DNA of 64,000 nucleotides from Gloeophyllum trabeum ATCC 11539 (Eukaryota > Basidiomycota > Agaricomycetes > Gloeophyllales > Gloeophyllaceae): positions 2,428,693 to 2,492,692 of the forward strand of contig NW_006920410.1 in assembly GCF_000344685.1 (NCBI RefSeq). The letters run 5' to 3'. Within the stretch, counting starts at the first letter, position 1, and each line of letters starts with the position of its first letter. Position numbers and translations under genes: made by a program. This document shows positions 1-9,736 of the stretch, one piece after another. A model generated the notes under the pieces. The model was not told the origin of the DNA. It saw only the letters and a list, made by a program, of their open reading frames with translations, and did not search any database.

Positions 1-988
1 TCCGGATTGTCGGGATGGCAGGTTCTTCCGCAGGCGTATTAGAGTGTATTCGCTCTGGTAATTACCACAGGTGGAGCTGCCAGGAAAGGGAATTCCAAAG
101 GTTTTGAGCGATCTGATGGGTTGGGGGCCGCCCCGCGCTGTGGTGTTTACCACAGCGGATACACTCTATTGCACGGAATGAAGAGGTGCAGCGGACCCGG
201 TGTTTCGACGGGTTTAGCACTTGAGGTAGGCGCAACGTTCCAAGGCCAATGTCGTTCGCGGGGACTGCCGCGGAAGTCGGATTACCTTTGTCGAATCTCC
301 GCGGCCTCGCGTCGCGCGATGGTGGCAAGAGAACCTTTGCAAGGTGTAGATAGAGGCCCGAGCGTTTCAGGGACTGTGATACAGCACACGGGTCATGGAT
401 GTTTGGCCATTGGTGCACCTGGTACGAGTACAGGAGCTGTCCTGGTTATCAGAACTTGGAAGGATACAATGGATGCGCCACTTACTCAGGCTCGAGAGGT
501 GCTGTGCGGGGCTTGCTGATTGGAACTGTACATCTTGGAGCTCGCTGCGTATAACGATACCTCCGGTGCGAGTATGTAGAGCCTCCCCCTCCTCACGCAT
601 GAACCACTACATTTGCCTCCGTGTGGCAAACGTTCTTGCCAGTGGGGCCCCGACGGTCCACGATCAAGCCGGACCAACGGAGACCGGGAGCCGGCGCCGG
701 TCCAGGTCCTGCCGAAGAAAATTCGAGTATCACTCGATCTCATCCCGGAACCGTCTTTCACACAAAGTAACCTATTGCCACCCGCTCCTCCCGCTATCTT
801 TACAAGCTTCTCACCAGACAATCATCTCAATCACTGCTCAGTTTGACATACGCCGACGCTGACGCTTCTCTGCAACCGTAACAACACTTTTACGAACATT
901 ACAGCGCGTACTGTACTGGCTCTAGCCTGACTAATTCATACTACAGCCCGAAATCGCCACGAAACCACTCGCATTTGTACCGGAAACA
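1..988. other. Gene-free stretch upstream of eIF4E
   Basis: I recognise no protein family in any of the six frames here. The open frames of 77-155 codons overlap on both strands and look like chance GC-rich frames. The stretch holds an imperfect inverted repeat (positions 39-70 against 138-169, listed separately) and must include the promoter and 5' leader of the eIF4E gene that starts at 989. Confidence 0.6.
39..169. repeat. Imperfect inverted repeat, 32-bp arms
   Basis: Positions 39-70 match the reverse complement of positions 138-169 at 27 of 32 bases by eye, with a 67-bp spacer. Each arm also contains its own short palindrome (TGGTAATTACCA at the end of arm 1; CTGTGGT/ACCACAG in arm 2). 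It could be the decayed ends of a miniature inverted-repeat element or a hairpin; no flanking target duplication was identified. Confidence 0.55.
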
Positions 989-2136
989 ATGACGTCTGTA
1001 TCATCATCTCTTCCTGCCTCTGCTCTTCAGGCCTCTAAATCTGCCTTGTCTGCTGCTCTGGCCGAAAACCACATCCCGGAAAACGGCAACAGTGCGTCCC
1101 CCAATGGCGAGACTCATGTCGAGGAGAACGGGGAGCCGGGAGAGATCCAGGAGGTGGACATGCAGCAGCAGGCGGAGACACTCCGTACTGTCTTCAGCGA
1201 TCCGACGAACTTCAACGTGAAGGTGAGTACGGTTACGCGTCTCGGTGGCATGCAGCCGAACTGACGTGATTCGCCCATGTCAGCACCCACTGTATTCGCC
1301 GTGGACCCTCTGGTTCGATTCACCGGCGACCAAGGGACGGAACCTACCTCAAACGCCAGTCTCTGCGTTTCCCCAGACACCTCTCCCGCATACGCCTGGC
1401 GCGGCCGCGGCTGCCGGGTGGATGGAGGATATCAAGAGGGTCATCAGTTTCGACAGTGTAGAAGAGTTCTGGGGGTAGATCTTCTTTGTATTTCTGTGAT
1501 GTTCACATGACTGAGCATTACTCCAGATTGTACAATAACATCGTCCCTCCATCCCAGTTGCCTCAAAAGGCGAACTATTATCTGTTCAAGGTACCTTTCT
1601 TCCCGCATGCGCAGCGAGAATCAGTATTGACCTGGTATCCAGGAAGGTATCATTCCAGCATGGGAAGACGAAGCTAACAAGAATGGCGGCAAGTGGAGTA
1701 TCCAATTGCCAAAAGACAAGAACAAGCAGAATGTCGACAAAATGTGGCTCTATACTGTATGTACTCCCTGCCTCTTACTGCGTGGCATATGTCTGAAACA
1801 TACTTGTTGCAGATGCTGGCTGCTATCGGCGAGACGTTTGATCCGTACTTGACATCGGCGGAGCCTGGCGAGAGCCGGGACTCGCTCGTCACCGGTGTCA
1901 TCGTCTCCACGAGACCGCAGTTCTACCGTATTTCAATCTGGACAAGGCAGGCGCCTGGTCCGGAAGACGATCAGCTGCGGGAACGAATAGAGGCTATCGG
2001 CAAGCACTTCAAGACGGGCGTTCTTGGGTACTCTGAAAGCCAGAGGCTGGGTGGTCCGCTCGCGACGGAAGTGGAGTTCCTGTCGCACAAGGACTCGGAG
2101 AAGAAGGGCAAGGCGGCGAAGAAGATCGTTGTGTGA
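989..2136 (+). CDS. Translation initiation factor eIF4E (mRNA cap-binding protein)
   Basis: Five exons: 989-1222, 1284-1474, 1527-1590, 1643-1756 and 1813-2136, giving 308 aa. The protein binds the 7-methylguanosine cap and recruits eIF4G for cap-dependent translation in the cytoplasm. After a roughly 78-residue acidic, Gln-rich leader comes the conserved core, beginning HPLYSPWTLW and followed by FWGLYNNI, ANYYLFK, GIIPAWED and the segment GGKWSIQLPK. These are the eIF4E landmarks, including the tryptophans that stack on the cap and the eIF4G-binding surface. The Lys-rich C-terminus ends in KKIVV. Every intron is 52-61 bp and joins in phase. The N-terminal extension is longer than in yeast eIF4E (213 aa) but such tails vary. 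The next gene on the same strand (Pil1) starts about 490 bp downstream. Confidence 0.95.
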
Positions 2137-2625
2137 GGCGGCGGAGAGGGCTGCGCTGTATCGGTAGGACATGATGAAGTTGTCCGCCCGCCTCTCGGAG
2201 GGGACTTCGTATTGCTTATTTAATTTATACCTGCTTCGTACATACGTCGCGTCTCTTGCAGTCTGGATAGCTGATACTTGACACGTGTATCCTCGTATCT
2301 CGAATTGCAGCTATGTGTTTGTATTTCCGTCCGAAGCGTAGGCATGCCATCGTCTGCTGTGGCAACTTGTAAGTGGTGGCTCCGGGCGATGTCCGGCCGC
2401 CGGTAACGCCAGGGCGAGTGGCGGTGTCCTTTTATGAGGAGCAGTTACGAGGGGGTATGACGTAGCACAAACGCGGTGGCGCGAAAGGCTTGGTGCGACG
2501 GGCAGAGGGCACAGCAGCAGCATTTGAGGTCCGCAGCGGTCCCTTGTCCTCCTCCCTCTTTGTACTCGACACCCATAGTGCCGAAGTATTCGCATTCCCC
2601 AACCTTGAACTCAGTAGCAAGAGAT
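2137..2625. other. Intergenic region eIF4E / PIL1
   Basis: Holds the eIF4E 3' end and the Pil1 promoter. An open frame runs into the Pil1 start from upstream, but its extra residues are not eisosome-like, so I treat it as leader. No further gene or repeat seen. Confidence 0.5.
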
Positions 2626-4513
2626 ATGTCAGGATTTTTGTCGTCCATCGCGGACAGGGCGCAATCGGCCATCCAGTCGTCCTCCTTGGCCCAGCATATT
2701 CCGGGCAGCTACGGGCGGCCGACGAGCCCTGGGGCAGCAGATCACTCAGCAGAGGGGAAGACACCGCGCAGGTCGCATGCGCTGGAGGCGATTCAGCACC
2801 AGATCCGGGCCTTTGGCCAGCAATACTCGTGAGTCTCTCATCTTAGCGGGCGCAGATAATGAGGCCGATCGTGCTGGATCCGATTACTACAGGAGCTCGA
2901 CGACGCCCGTGCAGAGGATCATCACTGCTGAGAAGGGCGTCGCGCTCGATATCGACAGCCTGTCCCGGGACGCCAAGGGACAGAGCAAGGAACTGTACAT
3001 GTGGGGCCAGAAAGAGGATCAGGATGTGAAAGATGGTATGGTGTCATACTCGTTCCCAACTGGACTAGGATGCTAAATTCTACTGCAGTCACCGACCGCC
3101 TCGCATACCTCAACTTCGTCCTGGGAGGCCTCTCTGACACGTTAGCCTCCAAGCTGGACGCCGCGCGCGCGCCCATGAAGGCCCTGCGGGACGCCGAGAC
3201 TAGCCTCACCCCCCGCCGGAACGCGCGTGCGTCTCTGGAGAACCAGATCTCCAGGATCGAGAACGATCAGCCCAAGGGCATGGAGAAGAAGCTGAGCGAG
3301 CTCCGGCAGCAGCTCGCCAAGGCGTACCAAGACGATGATCCCCTGGAGAAAGAGGTGGAGCTCCTGAAGAGGAAGGCTATAAGGGAGAGCGAGAGTCAGA
3401 AGTGGGCGGCGTTGAGAGAGGTATGTTTTTCTGGTATCTTCCATCGCCGGATATGCTGACCGGGTTTCACAGTATGGTGAAAAGCTGTCCCTCTTGGCCC
3501 AGGCGTCTGAAGGTCTCATCGCGGCACTTCCGTCCGTGCCTCCAACTGCTTCCCAACCATACACTGGTGCGCAAGCCACGGGAGAGCTTCGCGCTACTCT
3601 GCAGCATGCCCTCGACAACTATAAGCCAGGCCAGATCGACCTGTACACCTACAACAGCAACCCGTCGAACCTGCGGAAGTCGGACACGCGCAGCTTCGGC
3701 GAGACGCATGCGTCAGAGTTATCTAGTATCCACAGCGCGGATGCGTCGGGGACGACGCAGCCAGGAATTCCTCTGACGCCTCCGGCGCACGATACCCATT
3801 TGCCCGCTCACGCTGTCCCATCTCCTGACCCTTCCACAACGTCTTTGAAGTCGGACGTATCGGTCAAGTCTGGATCGCCAGGTGTTGGTCGCACGGCGTC
3901 CCCGCCGCAGGTGCAGTCTCCGCCACTGAACCCGGCTTTGTTGAACCAAGCACCTGCTCCGATCCCCGTGCCGTCGTCTCCTCCTGCATCCAATGTGTCG
4001 CCTGCGGTACCCGTGGACCCCATCAACCCTAGCCAGAAGGTCCCGGCGATCACACCCACGGTAGCAGAGACAGGGGTGCCGGTGTCTGCTGGCGCTGATG
4101 GACCCGGGCCCGCGAGCGGTTCGTTGAAGGACCTGAAGTCTCCGGCCAGCGCGACTTCGCCGCCGAGCGGTGGTCTGCCGACGGTGGCGGAGGTTAGGAC
4201 GCCTCTGGAGATGCCCGCGCCGACTCATGGCACGCCCGGCGCGGCGCCGTTTGAGAGCGCCGAGGACGAGAAGAAGAGGCTGGAGCGTGAGGAGAGGGAG
4301 AGGATCTTGAGGGAGGGCGGGTCTGGCTTGTCGGCGACGCGCCCTGGGGGCTTCGAGACGGCTGAGGAGGAGAAGAAGCGGCTGGAGAGGGAGGAGAGGG
4401 AAAGGTTGCTGAGGGGACAGACTGGCGCGAATGCGGCTCCGGGAACGGGGCATGGTGCCAGCGGGTCTCAGGATGGGGAAGAGCTGCCTCCGTACCAGGA
4501 CGTGGATATGTGA
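2626..4513 (+). CDS. PIL1: Eisosome core component Pil1/Lsp1 (BAR-domain protein)
   Basis: Four exons: 2626-2828, 2893-3035, 3089-3420 and 3473-4513, giving 572 aa. Pil1-family proteins polymerise under furrow-like plasma membrane domains (eisosomes) and respond to sphingolipid signalling. The first ~300 residues form the helical Pil1/BAR region: start MSGFLSSIADRAQSA, then LSRDAKGQSKELYMWGQ, RLAYLNFVLG, ASKLDAARAPMKALRDAE and YGEKLSLLAQASEGLIAALP. The C-terminal ~270 residues are a Pro/Ser-rich disordered tail. It carries two copies, about 34 residues apart (starting near residues 486 and 520), of a charged helix of the form FE-S/T-AE-D/E-EKKRLEREERER-I/L-LR. The start at 2626 is chosen because upstream codons of the open frame are not conserved-looking. 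Yeast Pil1 is 339 aa, so the tail is the main difference. Confidence 0.93.
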
Positions 4514-4826
4514 GAGGGAAAGAAATGTCGAGGAAGTGTCTGCCGGACTGCTACGTAAAGCGATCTAGTTTGGATACCTTGTACAATAGTCTTGCGGAAT
4601 CGTAATGTACACGTCCGCGAATCCTGAGTGGGTCACGGGGGTCACGTGGCGGTGAACGTTATCAGATAAGATTGGAAATGACTGACGCAGACGGTCGGCA
4701 ATGACATTTGCGGCGGACGCGGTCCTTCCTCGGCGCACCCGTTCTCCCCTCCCGCCTCTGCAGTCCATCCCGGGTTCTGTGTTGTCTCTGGGTTTATTTG
4801 CATAGCAGTTCTGCAACTCACTCGGT
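4514..4826. other. Intergenic region PIL1 / carrier gene
   Basis: About 310 bp between two same-strand genes. It contains presumed 3' and 5' untranslated sequence; nothing else recognised. Confidence 0.5.
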
Positions 4827-6002
4827 ATGGAGCCATTCCATGCAAAGCTCGTTGCCGCCGCGACTGGCGCAACCATGACCGCTCTCACTAGTGCGTATCT
4901 CCCTCCTCACACTCTATTCTTTGCTGAATATGTTTCCGCTCAGTGACGCCTTTCGATGTCATCAAAACTCGACTCCAAACTCAACCCCCACCACCACTCT
5001 TTCCCAAACCCGGTGCAGGTAGATGTTGTCAACCTGCCAATGGTGCTTGTGTACGGAATATGTCTTCATTGGCCCGCCCAGTGACAGCAGAGTTGGCCGC
5101 CGGCGAGATTGTCTGCATTTGGGACCACGGCGTCCTCAGAACCGAGCGAGTTAACGGTTTCGCTGACGCTGTGCGCCACGTATGGCGTGCAGAGGGGATT
5201 GCGGGGCTGTGGAAGGGAGCTGGGACTTCATTGTACGTAGCTTTGGCCTCACTGTGTCCAATTTGACATGTAACTCATTTATCCTGCCAGGGTCATCGGT
5301 GTCCCCTCGTCAACATGCTATATGCTCACATACGACCACCTTCTCCGCAACGTCCTCCCTCCCCTCTTCCCCTCCCAAACTTTCGTTCCTCTGACCGCCG
5401 GTATAATCGCCCGAGCGACCATCACGTCCCTCGCTTCGCCCCTTGAGCTCGTCCGAACAAATCTCCAGTCCACTCCTCCCTCGCCCGACCGACCACATAC
5501 CCTTACCTCCGTCCTCGCGTCAATACGTGGGCTCGTGAGGGACCAAGGCGTCCGCTGTCTATGGAGAGGGCTCGGTCCGACGCTCTGGAGGGACGTGCCC
5601 TTTAGCGGCATCTACTGGGCGAGCTACGAATCATGGAAAAGTTCCTTTTCGCGGAGGGGGCACGAGGGCGCCGTGGTTGCATTTTTCGGCGGAGCCGTCA
5701 GCGGCATGACGGCCGCTCTCATCACTTCACCCTTCGACGTTCTGAAGACTCGGCGGCAGGCCTTGGTGATGTCGAGTACGGGCAAGCAAATGACCGCAAC
5801 GTTCCCCTTGTTAGCACAAATTGTGCGCAATGAGGGAGTCCCTGCGTTATTCGCCGGCATAGGGCCGCGAATAGCGAAAATTGCCCCTGCATGCGGTATT
5901 ATGATCGCATGCTTTGAGGTGTGTGAGGTTATGCTCTGCAGCGTCCCCGATATTGATCATCCTTGTATTAGGGCGTTGGACGATTCCTGTCAGAAACTAT
6001 AG
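4827..6002 (+). CDS. MTM1: Mitochondrial carrier, Mtm1/SLC25A39-SLC25A40 type (glutathione/Mn-linked)
   Basis: Three exons: 4827-4890, 4944-5232 and 5291-6002, giving 354 aa. It is a six-helix inner-membrane carrier with three repeats. Two repeats carry clean signatures (PFDVIKTRLQ and PFDVLKTRRQ); the middle repeat reads PLELVRTNLQ. Motifs GLWKGAGTSL, RDVPFSGIYWASYE and GPRIAKIAPACGIMI place it with Mtm1/SLC25A39/40 rather than other carriers. Known members are needed for mitochondrial glutathione import and for Mn-superoxide dismutase/iron-sulfur homeostasis. Between helices 1 and 2 the matrix loop is long and has cysteines at residues 49, 50, 57 and 79, reminiscent of the cysteine-bearing regulatory loop of SLC25A39. 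The end is taken at the first stop; the last ~25 residues are not conserved-looking, so a missed 3' intron is possible. The neighbouring Vam7 gene is convergent, 151 bp away. Confidence 0.9.
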
Positions 6003-6153
6003 ACGAGATCTAGACTTACGATACAGCAGCGGATATTGTATTATTTACACCTAATGACACACTAGCGGAACCCGGATAACGTATGACAATGCACCCCCAG
6101 TGTCCATCCACAAAGAAATCTATGTAGAACATACTCCTCAGCAGTCCGTGAGC

Positions 6154-7257
6154 CTATCCAAGCCTGTTCATCTGCTTCTTCGCAGCGGTTAGTTTGGAAC
6201 CTGTCATGTCCACCTCGTTCGTGAGGTCGTCGAGGAGCTCGTTCTGTTCGCGTATCTCCTGGTTGATGGCCAGTCCGAGGTGCTTCAACCGCGATAATAC
6301 CGTCGTCATCTGCGAGACCTGCACGTCTTGGTCCTCCATCTTGCTCTGCTGCAACTGGAACACGCCATGATCGTCCAGCGGTCGTGTCTCCTCCGTCTCG
6401 ACCGGCTTAGCGCCAAACACTCTCGTCACCGGTTGATTGCGAGTGAACCCGCCTGCCGGACTTGAGGTCGCAGAGGATGCGCCGCCGCCTCCCAGCAACG
6501 CCGCGCGGTCGGCGTCAGACGCAGGATTACGCTGGGCAGCCGTCGCCCCCAGACCTCGGGAAGTCATCCGCGCAACCGTGACCATCTTCGAGAGCTTCTC
6601 GCAGTCGTCCTGCAGCCGCGCGACCATGTCCGTGCGCCGCTGCAGCTCGCCCTCGCTCATCCCGCGCATCCCGAGCTCCTCCAGCCCCTTCCCCAGCGCG
6701 CTAGTCCGCGTGATGATCCCCGCGAGCTTCTTCTTCGCCTCCACGTTCGCCTTGTGCGCGCCCGACGGGTCCCCGCGGTCCGCGAGCGCGTCGCGCTTGT
6801 TGATGTCCGCGCGCACGTCGCGCAGCCGCGCCTGCAGCTCCATGTGCTCGTCGAGCCAGCTCGCGCTCGTGTACTGCGCGGGGCCCTCCACCCCCGCCTG
6901 CTTGCCCGCGGGCACGCCGAGGAACTGCTTGAACGCGTAGCACTCGCGCCAGCGCTCGTCCTTCGCGCCGACGATCGCGCGCAGGTACGCCTCGAGCCCC
7001 GCGCGGCGCTCCTCCGTCAGCGCGGCGTTGTTGCGCGAGCGCAGCAGGGAGAAGCGGTGTTTGGGCGGGAGCTCGGCGGGCGGGGGCGCCCCGGTCGACT
7101 TGGTGAGCTCGGTGTGCAGGTCCTCGAACTCGGAGTAGCGCCGCCACATTTGCCATGACCGCACGGGCGCCTGTATTTCGATGCGGTAGACGACGTGCGG
7201 TTTGGGCTCGGAGCGCTCTTCGTGGCCGGTTATGCGGATGGCCTGGATGGCAGTCAT
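6154..7257 (-). CDS. VAM7: Vam7-like SNARE with PX domain
   Basis: Single exon, 367 aa, starting at the first ATG of the frame (7257). The N-terminal ~110 residues are a phosphoinositide-binding PX domain: VVYRIEIQAPVRSWQMWRRYSEFEDLHTEL shortened here to its key part RRYSEFEDLH, then LPPKHRF and the loop ERRAGLEAYLRAIV. The C-terminal ~65 residues form a t-SNARE helix (SQMTTVLSRLKHLGLAINQE, LDDLTNEVDMTGSKLT) ending in a short basic tail without a membrane anchor. That domain order (PX then SNARE, no transmembrane segment) is diagnostic of Vam7, the soluble Qc-SNARE of vacuole/late endosome fusion. The middle is Ala/Arg-rich. Yeast Vam7 is 316 aa. The gene is unusual here in lacking introns. 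Confidence 0.92.
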   Translation of the reverse strand: MTAIQAIRITGHEERSEPKPHVVYRIEIQAPVRSWQMWRRYSEFEDLHTELTKSTGAPPPAELPPKHRFSLLRSRNNAALTEERRAGLEAYLRAIVGAKDERWRECYAFKQFLGVPAGKQAGVEGPAQYTSASWLDEHMELQARLRDVRADINKRDALADRGDPSGAHKANVEAKKKLAGIITRTSALGKGLEELGMRGMSEGELQRRTDMVARLQDDCEKLSKMVTVARMTSRGLGATAAQRNPASDADRAALLGGGGASSATSSPAGGFTRNQPVTRVFGAKPVETEETRPLDDHGVFQLQQSKMEDQDVQVSQMTTVLSRLKHLGLAINQEIREQNELLDDLTNEVDMTGSKLTAAKKQMNRLG

Positions 7258-7492
7258 CGTAGACAATTACTTAGCTCAGAGTGGCGGGTTGAAGAGAGGT
7301 TGCGGGGCCAGTGGTTGCAGGTAATTGTCCCAGGAACCTGTCTGCCATAAACTGCATGCAGCTGCCGTGACGTCGTGCTACGGGAACGAGTCCAGCAGCG
7401 TCGCAAGGCATGCCTAAGAAAGTGTCGCAACAGCCGACGCAACATAGCGAATGAGTCATCTGAGTGTGCAGCAAGATGATTCGAGAGTATTT

Positions 7493-9208
7493 CTATTCAC
7501 CCTTAGCACCGGTCACTATTACAAAACGAGCACCATTGCGTGCTAGGACGCCCATAAAACACGCAAATATCCTCCACAAGCCACCTCTCGACCGTAAGAA
7601 CGTCTGAAACCCTGGGAAGACATCATCGGTGATGTCCTCCAACCTGACATCTCTATATCCAATTATTTGCATTTTGCGCACGTACTCTTCCGATGTTATG
7701 ACATTCTCCTTCGGCATAGGACTGAACCGTGCAATGAGTGTCCTTGCTGTCCATTTGTCCAGGGATGCGAAACAAATGTCTGCCAGAGCGATGCGACCGC
7801 CAGGGGCAAGGCGGACAAGACTCTGCTCCAAGAATTCTGAGCGAGTGCGGAAATGGTAAGCGCAGTCAAGCGCAAGAATTCTATCGTAAGGTGCCGCTTC
7901 AGAGGCAGGATCTAAAGGATGTTCCTTAGCGTCGGAGCGATAGACTGCATCACCCTCATAAAGCCGAATATTGCACTTCAAATCAGGAGCTTCTTCCCGC
8001 AATCGGACTATGCGGTCGAAAGACCGCCGGTGGTGAGCGGGAAGACTCGTTATACCGGTGACACTAGACGGCCGAGGCACTGATGGATATGAAAGCTGGA
8101 GGATGAGGGATTCGCCGCTCCCGTGCCCGACATCTTGGAAGGCTCTAAGGTGCTAATCATACCATTGGGCTAGCACACGTACCTAAAACGTTGTCCCCTT
8201 CCTGGTATTCGGCTGCTTCGATGACTTTGCGAGCAAGAGCTACGGAGAAATAAGGACCAGACTCAGCAAAGCCATGCGTTGCACTTACCTTCGCAAGCTT
8301 CTGGGAAGACATCCGCGTCCTGGAACACCGATATAAAGAAGGCAAGGTACAGTCGAGCGTTGTCACTCACCCGCCAATACCCCATGTTCAGCCATTCGGT
8401 CCTCGGGTCACCCTCTGGGGGATCCCCCGGCAGCCGGTTCAATGCGAGATGGAATGTACCGTACGGATCGCTCGACATGCCACATATGAAATAGACGGCG
8501 CATGCAATACCCAGAGCACTGAATGACAGTATGGCTTCTATTGTTCGTATCCGGCCAGCGTACAGTAACCCAAGAATCAATAGGAGTGCAGATAGTAATG
8601 TAATGATGTGCATATTAGGTTGCTTGTCAGCTATGGATCTTAACACGACAGTCAATACCTTGCCAAAGCATGAGGAAAAGTGGCGGCACCGACTAGCACT
8701 GGGGGTGGGGTCTTGACCCTCTAATTTAGAAGCGAGAGCATTCAGTAGCTGCTCGTGTGACTTCCGTAGGTTGGTCATAATGAATGGTAGACGGAGGAAG
8801 AAGGCCTAACACCAAGTGAACATTAGCAGGTAGAGACCTGATAATACAGCTCCTCCATACCTTGGCCGTGGTTTTCTCTGTGATTTCGGTCTTCCCTTCT
8901 ACCCACTTGGCGCGCCAACTCGCGGCAAAGATAGTTCCGAAACCAGAACGCCAGGCGACGTCGAACCCATCAACGACCATGATAAACTTGAGAGTGTATC
9001 GACTGCTGGATGGGATGCCCAATAGTTCTGTCTTGACATTGACTGTGTAGACATTTGGATTCCTAGGGTCCGCGTCGAAGCCCAGTACCAACGGGTCAAG
9101 TCTGATCATTTCTGGGAAGTCCTGGATAGTCCGGAGGGCTACATCGAGCGGTACATTGACGACTTTTGAGGAAGTAATTGTCTGGGATGGAAATATGAAT
9201 CTGGACAT
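7493..9208 (-). CDS. SRPBCC-like (DUF7053-type) domain followed by membrane-anchored SAM methyltransferase; one fused gene or two
   Basis: Exons read as one gene: 9208-8861, 8805-8289, 8239-8183 and 8133-7493, giving 520 aa. Residues 1 to ~150 resemble fungal SRPBCC/START-fold proteins of the DUF7053 type (start MSRFIFPSQTITSSKVVNVP; RYTLKFIMVVDGF). The frame then continues with no stop into two hydrophobic segments (near IITLLSALLLILGLLY and AILSFSALGIACAVYFI). A class I methyltransferase follows: WLNMGYW, the SAM-binding glycine motif DVGHGSGES split by an intron, LALDCAYHF, and PGGRIALADICF. If there are two genes, the methyltransferase starts at the ATG at 8613 (340 aa) and the first gene needs an unseen intron or stop. 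Substrates are unknown. Both halves splice in phase, which favours a single transcript; the fusion itself is inference. Confidence 0.7.
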
Positions 9209-9736
9209 CTCTCTGCGGAGGGTTCGTCCACGTTACGCCCAAGGGTCTTGTGGGGTAGCCAGCGTCGCACTGAAAACTCGATACACCCGTCAGTTAAGGT
9301 GTGCCATAGCCATGGGAGTCCGATGTTGATGAGCCAAGCCAGAGGAAGGTGGTCAGTATATATAGCGCAGGCTCTACCCAAAACGCGTCGGATCCGGGCA
9401 CTGACACGGTCACGGTCGTGCTTCCGCTTCCGGCTGTAGGCAAAGGTTATCCTTGCTACCAGGAAGCGCAAGGGTGCACCTCGTATTACTGCCTGAAGAT
9501 CGAAACGTCAAACAGCGTAGATAGCGAGCAGAAGCGTCAAAGCAACGTATACAAAAGATTATTAGATATCCAGAGAGTGCACCAGTTCGAGTCAATGATA
9601 ATACAGGATGTGAGATACGTCTAGCAAAGAGAACAACAAGGATAAAACAATGGACTCTAAACCATACACGCATGGACGTTGTTTCGTACAAGGCAACGGA
9701 CATGCAAGCAATCCCACTCGTCACTCCCACCAGCGC
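9209..9736. other. Intergenic region methyltransferase locus / SNF4
   Basis: Promoter side of the methyltransferase locus and 3' side of the AMPK gamma gene. Short frames on both strands are not recognisable. Nothing else seen. Confidence 0.5.

Noticed and set aside
6701..7158. Long open frames on both strands inside the Vam7 gene
   Set aside because: They are shadows caused by GC-rich codons; only the PX/SNARE frame has recognisable domains.
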